From Petaurus breviceps papuanus (taxonomy: Eukaryota; Chordata; Mammalia; Diprotodontia; Petauridae), in assembly GCA_028583685.1 (NCBI GenBank), contig JAMXIF010000073.1, positions 7,393,639 through 7,457,638 on the forward strand: a DNA stretch of 64,000 bases, read 5' to 3'. Position numbers and translations under genes: made by a program. The notes under the pieces are model-generated. The model was not told the DNA's origin and made no database searches. It saw nothing but the letters and a program-made list of their open reading frames with translations. Below are positions 21,193 to 33,454 of the stretch, one piece after another; position 1 is the stretch's first letter; the number at the start of each line of letters is the position of its first letter.

Positions 21193-21342
21193 AAAACATT
21201 GGATTTGGAGTCAGGGTACCTGGGTTCAATCTGATTTTGCTCTTAAGTACCTTGGGTAAGTCATAGTGTCCTCATTTGCAAAATGAACATGAGCTATACA
21301 CCTTCCCGCTATATGCTTTCCAAGTCTAAATCTATGATCCAC
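21193..21342 (+). mobile_element. MIR/THER-class SINE
   Basis: 'cattggatttggagtcaggg', 'tacctgggttcaatctgatt', 'ccaagtctaaatctatgatc'. Confidence 0.7.
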
Positions 21343-22190
21343 TCATGTGATGGCAGATACCTCAATTGCATATATCGTGCATTACAGTTATCCTTCCCAC
21401 ATCCCTGGGTTAGGGAAACAGCGGCCCAACGAGTTAGAACATCCACGTAAAATTGTTTGGCCCTTCATATCAGAGAAGAAGTCTGAATTTCTTTCATTTT
21501 CTTTTATGAGGTGTTTGAAGTAACTTATTGTAAAATTTAGATCAAGTATTTGATTATAGGCTCTGTGTCATTTTCAGGCCTTTGCATGCTGTTCCACAAA
21601 AGCTTCCACAAAACTCCCCAAAATTTCCATTTAATTTCTTATGCCAACCTGTTATTTTTCAAAACCGGCAATGGGGAAAGTCATGATGTGGAAGAAGGTC
21701 TGGATTTGCCTACCCACACCAGTAAAATGATGGCAGTTATCCAGGTCTGCTGGTCCTTCCATCTACAAGGTGAGGCTGGTAGATGACTGATAGATTTCTA
21801 CTGTTCTCTTCATTGTCAATTCACTTCTATTCAACAAGCATTTGAGTGCCCACCATGTGCAAATTCCTCAGCTTGGGAATGATTTCTCTATCAGAGGTTA
21901 AGTTCCAAAATCCTAACCTTTCCCCTATTGGCTGTTCCATCAGTGTTTCTTTTTCTTTCTTGCCTAATACATGTACAACTGGAAAAAAAAAGTACAATCA
22001 AAGCATGCTACTATCTGACCTCTTGAGAAAAAGGTATAAGAGGCACACATTTATTCAATGAACCTTTTCCTCTCCCCTTCTCCCTTCTGGTGCCTAGAAA
22101 CTTAGTGCACAGAGAATGGAGACTAGAGTCATTACACACCCTGATTAGAAACCTCGTAAAAGCCTATGCTCTAAAACAACAGCTAGGTTC
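21343..22190. other. Unique sequence
   Basis: No gene or named repeat. A short 'caacaagcatttgagtgcccaccatgtgc' stretch (21833-21861) is a remnant of an ancient interspersed repeat. Confidence 0.4.
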
Positions 22191-22194
22191 TAAT

Positions 22195-22950
22195 CAATCC
22201 TAGTCATATAGCTGGTTCTTCATCCATGTCCTGCCCACTAACCATGTGTGTTCCCCAAGGCTCTGTCATGATTTATCTTCTGTTTATACTCTGTGCCATG
22301 TAACTTGATATTCTCATCATCTTTCATGGGCCCAATTTTTATCTCTATAAGGATGATTCCCAGGTCTACAAGCAGCTCCAGTCTCTCTCCTGAGCCACAG
22401 TGCTGTCTTTTGGATATCTCAGACTAGGTATCTCCAAGTCGTCATGTCCAAAACAGACCTCGTTATCTTTGTTCCTAACCCTTCCCCCATTTCCAAAGTT
22501 CTGTATTACTGTTGAGTGTACCACCATCCTCCCTGCCACCCAGGCTTACAACCTTGGTGTTACCCTCACTCACTCCAAGTACTCACTCTGTTACCAAACC
22601 TTGTCTGTCTTCACATTTCTTGTGCACACTCAAATGAGACAGTATTTGTAAAGTGCTTAGCAGCGTGTCCCGCACCTCCAACACTCTAGCTCAGGTCTAT
22701 GTCTTCTCTTCCTGGCATCACTGCAGTGTCCTTACAGTTGGTCTCCCTACCTCGAGTCTCTCTCCATTTCAATTCATCCTCCACAGCTGCCAACGTGATT
22801 TACTAAAGCCCAGGTCTGACCATGTCATTCCCTGCTGAATATAGGCTAGACATTACTGAGGTAAATTACAGGTGAAGGCTCATGTTCCTTAGCTTGGCTC
22901 AGCATTAAAGCTCTACACAGTCCTTTCCAGGTGCTTCTTGTCAACGCTTC
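22195..22950 (+). repeat. L2 LINE 3' region (ORF2 C-terminal remnant + 3' UTR)
   Basis: Runs in L2 order: 'gttccccaaggctctgtcat', 'atgattcccaggtctacaag', 'catgtccaaaacagacctcg', 'aaccttggtgttaccctcac', 'cctccacagctgccaacgtg', 'cccaggtctgaccatgtcat'. About 750 bp, many differences, old and broken. Confidence 0.8.
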
Positions 22951-23414
22951 CCTTCAGTCGGTGGACTCTTCCTTTAGGCTAGGTTCTTTTAGCCTTGGAT
23001 TTATGGTTCCTCTGGCTGGTTCTTACTTTGTTGGTTTGAGCTGTGTATTTTATACCTCCTCCACACTTTAGTGTCTTTGAAGAATTAGGTTCCTTTTCTC
23101 TTTGGGCCTTAGGCATACTCTTTCTGGCTCGTGTTTCTTAAAGACCAATTCAATTCTACAAACATTTATCAAGTACTCCAGATATCATACAGGGCTGGAA
23201 ATGTAATGTAAGACAAAAAAAAGAACCAGTCTATCTTCAAGGATATTAGATTTTGGCGTAGAGAGTGGCAAAGTGATAGGATCATTGATCTTCTAGCTAA
23301 TGCTGGATGGGATAAAAAGGTTCCCATAGAGAAACTTGGGGGGTTATTGTTATTATTCCTCAGGTGAAAATGGAAACTAAATAAAATTGCACATATTTGA
23401 CACCCTTTTCAGTC

Positions 23415-23598
23415 AATAGTGGAGCAGTGGCTCAGTAGAAAAAGGGCTAGATTTGGAGTTAGAAGACCTTGGTTCAAATGCTGCCTTTACAACCTATATG
23501 ACCTTGGACAAATTTCTTAATTTCTCTTGACCTCAGTTTCCTCATTTTTAAATTTAGAGGGTTTCTAAGGTACTTTTAAGCTCTAAATTTATGATCAA
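23415..23598 (+). mobile_element. MIR/THER-class SINE
   Basis: 'gggctagatttggagttaga', 'agaccttggttcaaatgctg', 'cctcagtttcctcattttta', 'agctctaaatttatgatc'. Confidence 0.75.
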
Positions 23599-23599
23599 G

Positions 23600-24670
23600 G
23601 TCCAGACATCTTTCGATAAGTCAGTCCACACAAAGTGGCTTTAACCCTTTTATTAATATATATTTTATTTTTCCCCTAGTTACATTTTAAAACATTTTTT
23701 TTTAATTCTTTAGCCCTTTCTTGTGAGAGAGGAATCTGAGACCCAGATGTGGGGAGGTTCCAGGTTACAAGCTCAATCCAAGGGACACCTTGGAGACCCT
23801 AATTTCCAGGCCCCAGTTATTCCATTTATTCATCCTCAACTCCCAAACTATGTAAGTAGCAGAATTATAATTGAAATTGATCCTAGCTTAGAAAGGTTTC
23901 TGGAGCTCGAATAGTTCAATGGATCAAATACTAAATCTCCTTTATGACCTGTAATATTGTCATTTAGCTGAACAGTATAGATCACTACATTTTTCTAATA
24001 AAGGAAATCTCAGGAGTACATTGAAAACCTATTTGCACTGTACAAGAGAGAGAAAGAGAGAGGGAGGAAGGGGTGGGGGGAGGAGAATAACCCTGAGTTT
24101 AGAATTATGGCATATTTATATTCCCATTTAAAAATCAACAGTCTCATTTTTTCAACAGGAGAGTTCATATTTGTTTAGAACATTAATAATTTCTACCCTC
24201 TGTGTCTTTGAGGTAAGGGGATTAGCATTTAATGCTATTCATCAGTCTGTTCTCAGTGGATGTTCATTAACAGGGGAATATTAGCCTACAGTGTGGCTAC
24301 AGATGGAAGCATCTGTTCTGTAGGGTGCACTCCATCAATATTGATTGACTGATTGAGTCTTTCTCACGTGCCAGGGAGTTCTGCAGTTGAGTTGTTAGGG
24401 TAGGAAAAAACTATGATTTCATAATTGCTAATGTGTCACAGGACAGTATTTAATGGACTTAATACATCTGGTGCCTACAAACTCTTCATCGACCCCCAAG
24501 TAGCAGCCAATTGCTTCAAGATCTGGAAGGAAATTAAGGTGGAGAAAAAAATCGGAATGAACAAGAAATAATCTTCACGAACCTTTAGTTTGTCAAGTGA
24601 GTAAATTATAATGTAGCCAGTGGAGTTCAATACAACCATATAGATGAACTTAAAGAAAACCCAGTGTCTA
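23600..24670. other. Unique sequence with purine-rich run
   Basis: A GA-rich run at 24043-24088 is the only low-complexity feature. No gene seen. The AT-rich 23930-24240 interval has no recognisable repeat. Confidence 0.4.
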
Positions 24671-24674
24671 GCGG

Positions 24675-24865
24675 CAACCTCATACAGTGGAAAGATTACT
24701 AAATTTGGAGTCAAAGGACCTGGGTTAAACCCTAACTTTGCCACTTACTAGCTGTGTGGCCTTGGGTATCCAATTTGATATCCCTGTGCTTCAGTTTCCT
24801 CATTTGTAAAATGAAGGGATTGGTTTACCGCTGAGGTCCCTCCCCACTCCAAACTGATGATCCTA
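24675..24865 (+). mobile_element. MIR/THER-class SINE
   Basis: 'catacagtggaaagattact', 'aaatttggagtcaaaggacc', 'cttactagctgtgtggcctt', 'cagtttcctcatttgtaaaa'. Near full length. Confidence 0.8.
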
Positions 24866-25394
24866 AATCCTATCTTACAAAACAGGGAATTTGTCGTCTT
24901 CTTCTTTTCTCCTTCTTCTTCCCCCAGTGATATTTATAATACAAAATTTCTTCTTAAAAGGTCTTAAAAGTTTTCTTAAAATTGTGAGCATTCTGGGAAA
25001 TTGAAAATGTAGGACTTGGGAGCACCCCAATTCTGAGGGTGCCTTCTTCAGGGAGGCAGCTAACACAGGTCCCAGGTACTCTATGACTCTCCAATTATGG
25101 GTGTGCTGCAGCCAATTCAGGCCAGCTGCTGATTATTAATGAGCATTTACACCTTGAAAGTCAGCAAATACTACAAACTGGGGCTTGTGTGTATTTTCTA
25201 TTCTGTTGATCCTTTGGAAGGAATCACAAAAGGAGAGCCTTGTCCTATCTATACATACTCTGCCTAAATTGAAGCTGTTTAAAGCCTGCAATGGTGCTAA
25301 GAGGCAAGGATAGTGACTGGGCCTGTGATTTTGTCGGTGTAGCCAACATCCAAATGAAGAAACTCCTTCTACCAATGCAGGTTAGCTCCTTCTC

Positions 25395-25470
25395 TATAAT
25401 TTATTGTCCTATATATTTGTTTTATATATGTATGCACACATATACATATATGTAGAGAGACAGACAGAGA
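25395..25470. repeat. TATG/CATA microsatellite remnant
   Basis: 'ttatatatgtatgcacacat', 'atacatatatgtagagagac'. Imperfect. Confidence 0.7.
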
Positions 25471-25477
25471 ATCTTAT

Positions 25478-25598
25478 AAATTATTTAATATCCTGAAGCA
25501 CTAAGAAGTTACCTGACTTACCCAGGGTCACTAGGGCATAAATCTAGGTCTTCTGGGATCTGAGGCTGGTTCTCTATTCACTATACCATGGCTGTCTT
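25478..25598 (-). repeat. MIR-class fragment
   Basis: 'agttacctgacttacccagg', 'gtcactagggcataaatcta', 'ggttctctattcactatacc'. Confidence 0.6.
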
Positions 25599-26572
25599 TT
25601 AAAGCTGTATCCTAAATCTCTGGAACTCAGGCCTTGCATCCATACTTTGCAGTTCCATAGTAACTTCAGGGTTTAGAGATGGGCCAGGTACAGAAAATGC
25701 ACATACCATCAGCCACAAATACACACATATAATCAGTAGGAAGAGTAGAGTCACATAGGGAGCAAGTATGAAATGAATATACGTAGTGAACGTGTAGGGC
25801 CAGGGCACATGTGTGTGGACTTACATGTAAGGGAATATGTGGATAGGGCAGATGGTAGAGAGGAAACTCATAGCTTGCAAGGTTGCTGATGTCTTTTAGC
25901 AATATCATTAAGCTTCCCCTGCTAGTCTCTTTCTGGACATTAGGCATAGTACCCAGGTAAGTGTGTTTCCACCTTCTGACTCAGTTGAAATCTTAAGCTC
26001 TTCCTTATAAGAACAGTGGGTATATATCTATGCTCTCCTAGTTCAAAGCTAGGAATGTCAAAAACTTTCCCTGGCTTGATCTTTTCAAAATCTTAGATGA
26101 TTTACCTCTAATATGAGATTCTCCTCCTGAGGCACCAAGCTCTTTAGAACAAAGAATAGAATCCTCTGAGAAAGGTAGTGCCTTTAGGATTAGTCTTTTC
26201 TTTTTGGATTAAGCTTTCTAGTTACTTGACTTAACTTAGGCAACCCCACTTTAGTTCAAGAAGAACATTCCTTGTTCCTTCTGGTTTTCATCTCTGAAGA
26301 CTAGACTCTAAGTTATGAAAGGGCTATTTACCCAATAACTAACAAATGTCTCTGGAGTGGGGGTGGGGTTCCTCAGTTTTCCATCATTAAATTTCTTCTG
26401 CTCTGCCATGTAAGATGAGAGACTGAGGAAAAGGCAGAGACAAAGGTAAGCTTATGAGGAAGACCACTGTCTTTTTCTACCTGCTCAGTCACATTCCTGG
26501 TCTTTCATCTGTAGAATTAACCAGTTAAAGCCTGAAGAGTTTTGAAATCACCCTTATAAATGTTTGATTTAG
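25599..26572. other. Unique sequence
   Basis: No supported gene or repeat. The frames at 25599-25947 (minus) are random and contain no recognisable domain. Confidence 0.4.
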
Positions 26573-28915
26573 GGAGGATTCTGGGAAGATGGAGGAGTAG
26601 ATCAGAAAATTCCAAGCTCTCAAGATTTCCCCCCAGCAAAGAGATAAAATAGTATCACAGGGCAAATATTGAGCAATAAAAATAGGGGCAGAGCGGGGGT
26701 CCTCCTGGGACAATTGGAAAAGATGTGAAGAAAAGTCTCAGGATGAGGTTTGATCCCAGCAAAAAGTAAATGCCCCTAGGCTAGGTCCTTGATCTGCTTA
26801 AAAAACAAGTGGCAAGTCCTTTAGCTAAGTTGGGAGGCTGCCTCAGAACTTTTATGCCTGGGTCAGTGAAGGGAGTTGGGTGTCAGAGCCAGGGAAGATC
26901 GAGGGAACCTCTGCTGATAAAAAATGCCAGATCCAGCTATATTGAGGAGGGCAGTGGAGGGTGAGATCCAACACATGCCTGGTGAATGAAGAAGCAGTGG
27001 GGTGGGGATGCTGCCGATTGTGGGCACTTACAGGAGGCTGGACGTCTCGGTTACAGTTCCAGGCCAGAGGGGAGAACAGAAGGAGGATCTGAGGCTAGAG
27101 GAACCATCCCCCCATACCCTAAGAGTAGAGATGACTATAAAAACTAAGCTACTACAAATAAAAAGAAAAAAAGCACAGGCAAAGGAGAAAGAATCTAACC
27201 ATAGAAAGTTATTATGGGAATAGAGAAGACCAGTGTTCATCTTAAGAGGAGGATATTGAAGCAAAGAAACCTTCTTTTACCCCAAAAAGTGATGTTAAAT
27301 GGTCACCTACTCAAAAAAATTCATAACTTAAAAAAACTTTAAAAATCAAATGAGAGATTAAGGAAAAACTAAAAAAACAAAAACCCAACCACCCAACAAA
27401 AAAACAAAAAAGAATAATCCAAGAAAAACAAGGAGAGTATGAAAAGAAAGTAAACCAATTAGAAAAGGAGATCCAGAATCTTAAGGAAGAAAATAACTCC
27501 TTGAAAATCAGAACTGGGTAAGAGAAAAGCTAACAAATTTATAAGAGATCAAGAAATAATTAAACAAAATATAAATAACTAAAAAGGTAGAAGAGAAAGT
27601 GAAATATAAGAAAAATAACAGATCTGGAGAACAGCTCAAGCAGAGAAAACAGAAGAATAATCAGACTACCTGAAAGCTATGACCAAAAAAAAAGAATCTT
27701 GATAAAATATCAAAAGAAATAATTAAAGAATATTGTTGGAGTGTCTAAGTGGCTCAGTGAGTAAAGTGCTGGCCCTGGAGTCAGGAGGACCCGAGTTCAG
27801 TTCTGGCCTGAGACACTTAGCACCCACACAAAAAAAGTCGTGTAACCTTGGGCAAGTTACTTAATCCCAACTGCCCTACAAAAAGGAAAAAAAAATATTG
27901 TCCTGAAAGGTTACAATGAGAGGGGAAAATACAAATAGAAAAAAACCCACCAATTACCACCTGAAAGAACTCCTATGAGGAAAACCCATAGGAATATTAG
28001 AAGCAAATTCTGAAACCCCTAGTTCAAGGATAAAATATTACAAGCAACAAGAAAAAAACAATTTGAATATGGTGGTGCCACGATTAGAATCAGACCTAGC
28101 AGCAGTAACACTAAAAGACTGCAGGTCTTGGAACACTATATATTGAAGAACAAAATAACTGGGGTTCCAGCTGAAAATATCATACCCAGCAAAGCTAAGC
28201 ATAATCCTGAATAATAAAAAATGGATATTTAATGAACTGCCAGACTTTCAGGACTTTGTTAAAAAACAAAAGAAATCTGAACTTAATAGAAGATTTGACA
28301 TACGAGAACCAAGAAGAATATTAGGTACATACCAAAAGCTAATTATAAGGAACTCAATAAGGATAGACTGTTTACCTTTCATGTGTGTAAGATGTAAAAA
28401 GTATGTCTAAGTTATTAGTGATTGGGTAGTTTGTAAGAAAGATTGAGGCAGACCTGAGTATGATATGACTTTAAAAAGTAAAACCATTTAGAAACAGCTA
28501 GAAAGAGTAATTATTTTATACAAATGAGGTGCAAGAAGAAGAACTGACACAAAGAAATGAGATGGCTGTTAGTTCTAGAAACCTGCTTTCATCAGGAATG
28601 GGTTCAAGAGGGAACAATGCATGTATATCCAGAAGAGGGTAAAGAGTCTTCTAAATTCAGAAAGAAATACAATACTAAGGGGATGGGGGGGGTGGGGGAA
28701 AGAGGATAAAGGAGAGATCTCTTGGGGGGTGAAGGAATAGGTCAAATCGGGATTGAGAAGGGAATGGAAAAGTGAGGGAGGGAATCTTGGGGGGGTTGGT
28801 TAAGTAATAGGAGGGTAATTTAACAGGTAGAAGTAAAGTAGAGGAGTCAGAAGGGATAGGAAATAAGAGATATGCACAAATATAAAAACAAATCAGTAGT
28901 TGAATTTATTAGGGA
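26573..28915 (+). mobile_element. Old HAL1/L1 ORF1-bearing element, plus strand
   Basis: Begins at an L1-type 5' UTR ('ggattctgggaagatggagg', 'agtagatcagaaaattccaa'), followed by a decayed ORF1 from about 27300 to 28330. Recognisable ORF1p pieces are a coiled-coil-like Lys/Glu-rich stretch, 'DLENSSS..IIRLPESYDQKK', 'QATRKKQFEYGGATIRIRP' and 'IIPSKAK'. A purine-rich 3' UTR follows to about 28,915. No ORF2 is present. Many stops and frameshifts make it older than the other two HAL1 copies. One SINE is inserted at 27736-27893. It could instead be a rearranged ordinary L1 that lost ORF2. Confidence 0.7.
27736..27893 (+). mobile_element. A-tailed tRNA SINE inside HAL1
   Basis: 'gtctaagtggctcagtgagt', 'ctggccctggagtcaggagg', 'cttaatcccaactgccctac', then an A-rich tail. 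Flanked by short AATATTGT copies (about 27728-27735 and 27894-27901). Confidence 0.85.
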
Positions 28916-29015
28916 AAGTATATATCTATATATGTATGTATTTATATATGTAAGTGTATATATGTATATGTGTATCTCTATATCTATATCATATAAGTAT
29001 ATCTATGCTTAATTG
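28915..29015. repeat. TATATG/TATATC repeat
   Basis: Low-complexity TA-rich run at the 3' limit of the HAL1 element. Confidence 0.8.
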
Positions 29016-29059
29016 GAGCCTTGGGTGGGGGGAGGGAGGGAGAAAGGGGGAAAAAGAAC

Positions 29060-29563
29060 TGTAGCAGCAAGCACCCCAAGCGTCCTCAGGGTTTGCCGCC
29101 CATACAGGTTCTTGGATCTGCTTTGTTAAAGGAAAGCAACTCAAAATGGGTTAACAAGCTTACTTTAATCAGTCAGACATATATTGTTTACCTTGTTCAG
29201 GGGAAAAGGTCAGCACCCCAAACTTCAAAGTATACAGGCAGAATTATCAAGACAGAAACAGATCAAGTAGACAGCTTTCCAAACTGTCCAACCATTACAT
29301 CCATACCCAGTCAACATCTGGGTTTCCACATCTGGGTTTTTCAAAGCTGGGGGGCTCAGGACAACGGCTTCCCAGAATACAGATCAAATCACAGAACACT
29401 TCTCAAAGTGAGCCCCCAAAACAAAGCTACACATCAGGGCTTATATAGCCTTCTCACTGGTCAATCAAGAAGTATCAACTGAAAAACAAGCCTCCCACCC
29501 CAGGCTTCAGGTGCACTTTAACCTGGGGCAGGGAAGATCTTCCAAATTTGCTTTCCCATTACA
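29060..29563 (-). mobile_element. Solo LTR fossil with 5-bp target duplication
   Basis: Read on the minus strand it starts TGTAATGGGAAAGC and ends GCTTGCTGCTACA (TGTA...TACA), 504 bp. It is flanked by AGAAC at 29055-29059 and 29564-29568. It contains a TATA-like 'ggctatataagccc' and a downstream ATTAAA-type signal, consistent with U3-R-U5 order. No internal viral genes adjoin it, so it is a solo LTR left by recombination between two LTRs. Endogenous retrovirus class not determined. The well-kept ends and duplication suggest moderate age. Confidence 0.85.
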
Positions 29564-29576
29564 AGAACAAAGCAAA

Positions 29577-29715
29577 ATGTGCACAGTAGAGAACAAAAGA
29601 AGACTAAGAAGGAAGCAAAGACAAGATGAACAGTTCTCAACACAATGCGTTCCTTGAAATGGGAATTTATTACTATATATTTTGAATCTTCTCTCTTACA
29701 TTCTACTGTGCACAT
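29577..29715. repeat. 14-bp inverted repeat pair, possible tiny foldback
   Basis: ATGTGCACAGTAGA (29577-29590) and its exact complement TCTACTGTGCACAT (29702-29715) bracket 111 bp. No target duplication seen. It could be a MITE-like relic or chance. Confidence 0.4.
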
Positions 29716-30321
29716 GACATGCTTTTTCCCCCTTTTCTTATTTTGTATTTAAGTTTCAATATTTAAGTTTATAATATTTCTTATTTTTCTTATTGTACAT
29801 TTCAGTTTCAGTAATTAGAAAAAGAAAAAATATTTAGATTTGCAAGATTTTGATTTACATTCAGCTTTTGAGGGACATGCCTACTTGGGTATAATGATAG
29901 TTACCAAACATTTACTAAACCTCTACTGTGCTAGGTGCTGAGAGAGATACAAAGTTTAAATGAGACACAATCTTTGGTCCTGGGAGTTCCTCAACTGGGA
30001 ATTTGCTAAACCAGTAAAATCATAGCTTGAGTTCCTACCCCTTTGATAGAGCCTCATGGATCACTTGGGTCTTCACATCTCTGTCTCAAGTAGGGTTATG
30101 GAGATGAGACCAGTATTTCCCAACTCCTTCCAATGTATAAGAAGTATAGGAGAGTTTTGAACATGTGACTTGTATGGCCCCAAGCACTAGGAAGCCCCCA
30201 TATAGGAGTAAGCTGCTATTTAGGGCGATAGTATCTTTGAAGGTATCTGTGAATTATCCGCTTGGCTACATTTCCATGCTGCTAGGTATGATAAAAATCA
30301 GTGAATATTTTACAACTAAAA

Positions 30322-30364
30322 TACACACATACACACATATACATAAACATGTGTGTAGTATATA

Positions 30365-30400
<36 letters not shown>
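30322..30400. repeat. (CA/TA)n microsatellite
   Basis: CACATA units followed by about 20 TA units. Confidence 0.95.
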
Positions 30401-30402
<2 letters not shown>

Positions 30403-30900
30403 TTTTTCTTCTTTTGAAACTATCTGTGAGCAATCTCTTCAGGGCTAGATCTAGGCATTATTGACTTTGGAGGTTTCTCCATTTGTTCCTTTCCTCTCAT
30501 TACTATTATCTCTCTTCTGGTTATCTGGTTATATGTTTTATTGTTGTCCCTCAACTGTCCAAGACACGTCCAAGTAGTTCTTCATCCCACGTCTGCGTAT
30601 CCCAAGTAGTGGCCTCCATGTTTCCTTACCCCTCAGGCTATCAAAACTTGCCTGTCCTGTGCATAATTCCTTCTGTTCCTCCTCAAGCATCCATGCCAGA
30701 TGTCTTATCTGATAAGCTAATTTATGCTAACATGATAATGGAGGCTAATGAATTAATGGGTTACCACTTCCAGATATTTTCATTGTAAATAACAGGTCTT
30801 CTGGAAACAACACCTTGGCCCAAAAGAGTTCCTCTTACCTTTAGGGTGAGAATTTCCGATAGTATTTTGGAGAGATATTTTTGGGAAGAGGATCTCTTAG
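30401..30900. other. Unique sequence
   Basis: No repeat recognised. The 101-codon plus-strand frame at 30483-30788 has no family signature. Confidence 0.35.
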
Positions 30901-30904
30901 CAAC

Positions 30905-31195
30905 CCTAAAAAGAGTTCTTATAGGTGGCTCCTATTCTGATGTCATGGTCTTCTTTGAGAATGAAGGACAAACAGCAAATGATAATCCACAGGTATTCAA
31001 GGGCATTCTCACAAGTGAGCCCCTTGTTTGGGAATGTGTAGTATGAATGCATTTGACTGCAAAGCATTTGAATCTGAGGAATCTCCAACCAACCATTACA
31101 AACTGCCTCACTTAAATCCAGCTCACTTTCAAGTTAAGCCATCACCCTTGGTAATGCCATTGGTTCTCTTTGAAAACAACAATGAACAGTGCTCT
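30905..31195 (+). repeat. Two copies of a marsupial repeat tail
   Basis: 30935-30980 carries 'gatgtcatggtcttctttga' + 'gaatgaaggacaaacagcaa'. 31085-31195 carries 'ccattacaaactgcctcact', 'taaatccagctcactttcaa' and 'ctttgaaaacaacaatgaac'. Both match the tail also seen near 5.3 kb. Confidence 0.5.
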
Positions 31196-31264
31196 AGTAT
31201 AACTGGGATATGATTTACCCACACCTGGTCTGTGTGTAGATGGAGGAAACATAAAATCCTGTAA

Positions 31265-31515
31265 TTTAGGGATCTGAATTGAATTGAATGAAATCACCTA
31301 ATCCAATCACCTATCCAACGCTGGAATTTTCTCTTCAATAACCCTGACAGTGATCTAGTTTGAATACTTCCAGTGACAGGAAACTCACAACATCTTAATC
31401 CGTGGTTAGATCCCTGTAATTGTTAGAAAATTCTTCCTCATTCTGATTCTAACTCTGTCTCCACCTTACATCCTTCTGGCGTTGTCCTCTGAAGCTGTGC
31501 CGTATAAATCTAATC
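31265..31515 (+). repeat. L3/CR1-like 3' region
   Basis: 'cctaatccaatcacctatcc', 'gtgacaggaaactcacaaca', 'gttagaaaattcttcctcat', 'gcgttgtcctctgaagctgt' in L3/CR1 order. Confidence 0.6.
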
Positions 31516-31554
31516 CCTCATGAAATCATAGTTTTTTATGAGTGGGGTGGAGGA

Positions 31555-31762
31555 AGGGAACAAATATTTAGTAAGCACCTTCTATTATCTCATTTTATCC
31601 TTACAACAACTCTGGGAGGTGCTGTTATTATCCCCATTTCACAGCTGAAGAGAGACAGACAGAGGTTAAATGACTTGCCCAGGGTAACACAGCTAGTAAG
31701 CATCTGAAGTCAAATTTGAACTCAGGTCTTCTTGATTCCAGGTCCAGCATTTTAAGCACTGT
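31555..31762 (-). mobile_element. MIR-class SINE
   Basis: 'ttatccttacaacaactctg', 'tgacttgcccagggtaacac', 'aaatttgaactcaggtcttc'. Confidence 0.75.
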
Positions 31763-31784
31763 GGAAAAAAAGAAGACCCTGTAT

Positions 31785-31875
31785 AATTCTCTTTGCATCT
31801 TGGTTTTCCCTTTAGAAAATGAGGGTGGCTGAACTAGAGGATTTCTAATGTCCCTTGAGACTTTATGATTCTATT
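31785..31875 (+). repeat. MIR/THER-class SINE 3' half
   Basis: 'gaaaatgagggtggctgaac', 'tagaggatttctaatgtccc', 'gactttatgattct'. Confidence 0.6.
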
Positions 31876-31964
31876 TCCCAGAGTCCTTGCTTCTTCTTAT
31901 ATACTGAGATGTAAAGATAATCTCTCATAGTTGGAATACATTCTTCTTGGACCTCCCATTTATA

Positions 31965-32148
31965 AAGAGCCATCTTCTTGATAACTCTGTGAGACAGGTA
32001 CTTTTTTCCGTTTTGCAGATGAAGATACTGAGGTTCAGAGAGGTTAAGTTATTTGCTCCTTGTCTCATAGCTGGTACTATCAATATCAGAGCTGCCCTGG
32101 AAAATGGAGCATCAGACTCTAATGTTCTTTCTACTGTATCATATTGAT
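31965..32148 (-). repeat. MIR-class SINE
   Basis: 'aactctgtgagacaggtact', 'tgcagatgaagatactgagg', 'gttcagagaggttaagttat'. Confidence 0.65.
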
Positions 32149-33057
32149 TCTTTTCTTTTTAGTATGTCAATAGTGTTTCTGTGTAGTTCTGCTGGACCCT
32201 TAACACTACCCAATAGGTTACAAGAGCTAGAAAAAAGGATGACCCCAAAGCACAGAGATGATGGGAGAGGATAATATCAGGGAAGGGACATGGCAAAGCT
32301 TATTTCTGTCTTGGGTACAAAGACACATGTCTAAGGAAGAGAGTTGGACTCAGTATATAACTATTGGCCTAGATCATATATCAACATTAGATTTTGGCAC
32401 CTTTCCTTCCTGGTTTCCTTAATTAGCAAATGTCATTAACTTCAGTTTACAGATAATGTGTGGAGATTACTGGAGAAATGACAAAGCATCCACACTGTCT
32501 CTTAGAAAACCAACTTTATCTCAATGAATCTTCTTAATTCCAAAGTCTTCCCTTGCCATTTTCCCATATCTTTTTTTAAAAAATTATTACTACATCTGAT
32601 GTTGCAAGCTCATAGTATCACCAGGCTAGTTTCCCTCAATGTTATATTTAATTTACAGTTTATACAGCAGTGTGTCTCTTTATACATAAATTACTAACAG
32701 TTTAATTAAGAAATTAAGTGTTCCTTTTGATGAATGACCACCTGTATTTTCCCCAATATAATTTTATCTTTAAAAAAATTGGTAAAAGCTTTCCTATTTT
32801 TTCTCCCTGAATTCAACTACATGTTCTTCCTTTCCTCTCAGTCTCTTTCAAATTATATTGTGTGTGTGTGTGCGTGCACGCGCGCGTAAACTCACCAATA
32901 TTTTGTTCCCAATTCCCTGCCCAACCATTCTGTGTACCCAACATACTGATCTTGGGAAACTGACAACATATATACTTCTCAGTATTAAAAGTGTCTAGTT
33001 AAGAAGCAGTGGATTTAAGCAGTCTATTTTTAGCTAGATTATTAGAGTCATTATTTT
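32149..33057. other. Unique sequence with GT/GC repeat
   Basis: No gene recognised. (GT)n with a CG-rich end (gtgcacgcgcgcg) at 32857-32886. Otherwise AT-rich unique DNA. Confidence 0.4.
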
Positions 33058-33059
33058 TC

Positions 33060-33226
33060 TTTCTCTTTTTTTTTTGGAGGGGGGAAAGCAAGGCAATTGG
33101 GGTTAAGTGACTTGCCCAAGGTCATACAGCTAGTAGGATGTATCAAGTGTCTTAGGCTAGATTTGAATTGAGATCCTCCTGACTCCAGACTCTGTGCTCT
33201 ATTCACTGGGCTACCTACCTGCCCCA
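33060..33226 (-). mobile_element. A-tailed tRNA SINE
   Basis: T run, 'aaggcaattggggttaagtg', 'gacttgcccaaggtcataca', 'gatcctcctgactccagact', head complement 'ggctacctacctgcccc'. Confidence 0.85.
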
Positions 33227-33454
33227 AGTAATTGCTTTTCTTCTTAAAATTATAAATGTATTAACCAAAATTTTTTTAGATCAATAAGAATACACATAAG
33301 TATTCAAAATAAGGAACAAAATCATAAATGAAATCACAGTGATTCCTTCTCCATGGATCTAACTGAACAAGGTGACCTCTCTGATGTTGGAATTAAGGAT
33401 TTATTTTAGGACTGACCCAGGCTACTGCATATTGCTTTAATCTTTCTGAACAAA

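Noticed and set aside
29021-29482. 153-codon plus-strand frame
   Set aside because: It runs antisense through the solo LTR and matches nothing I know.
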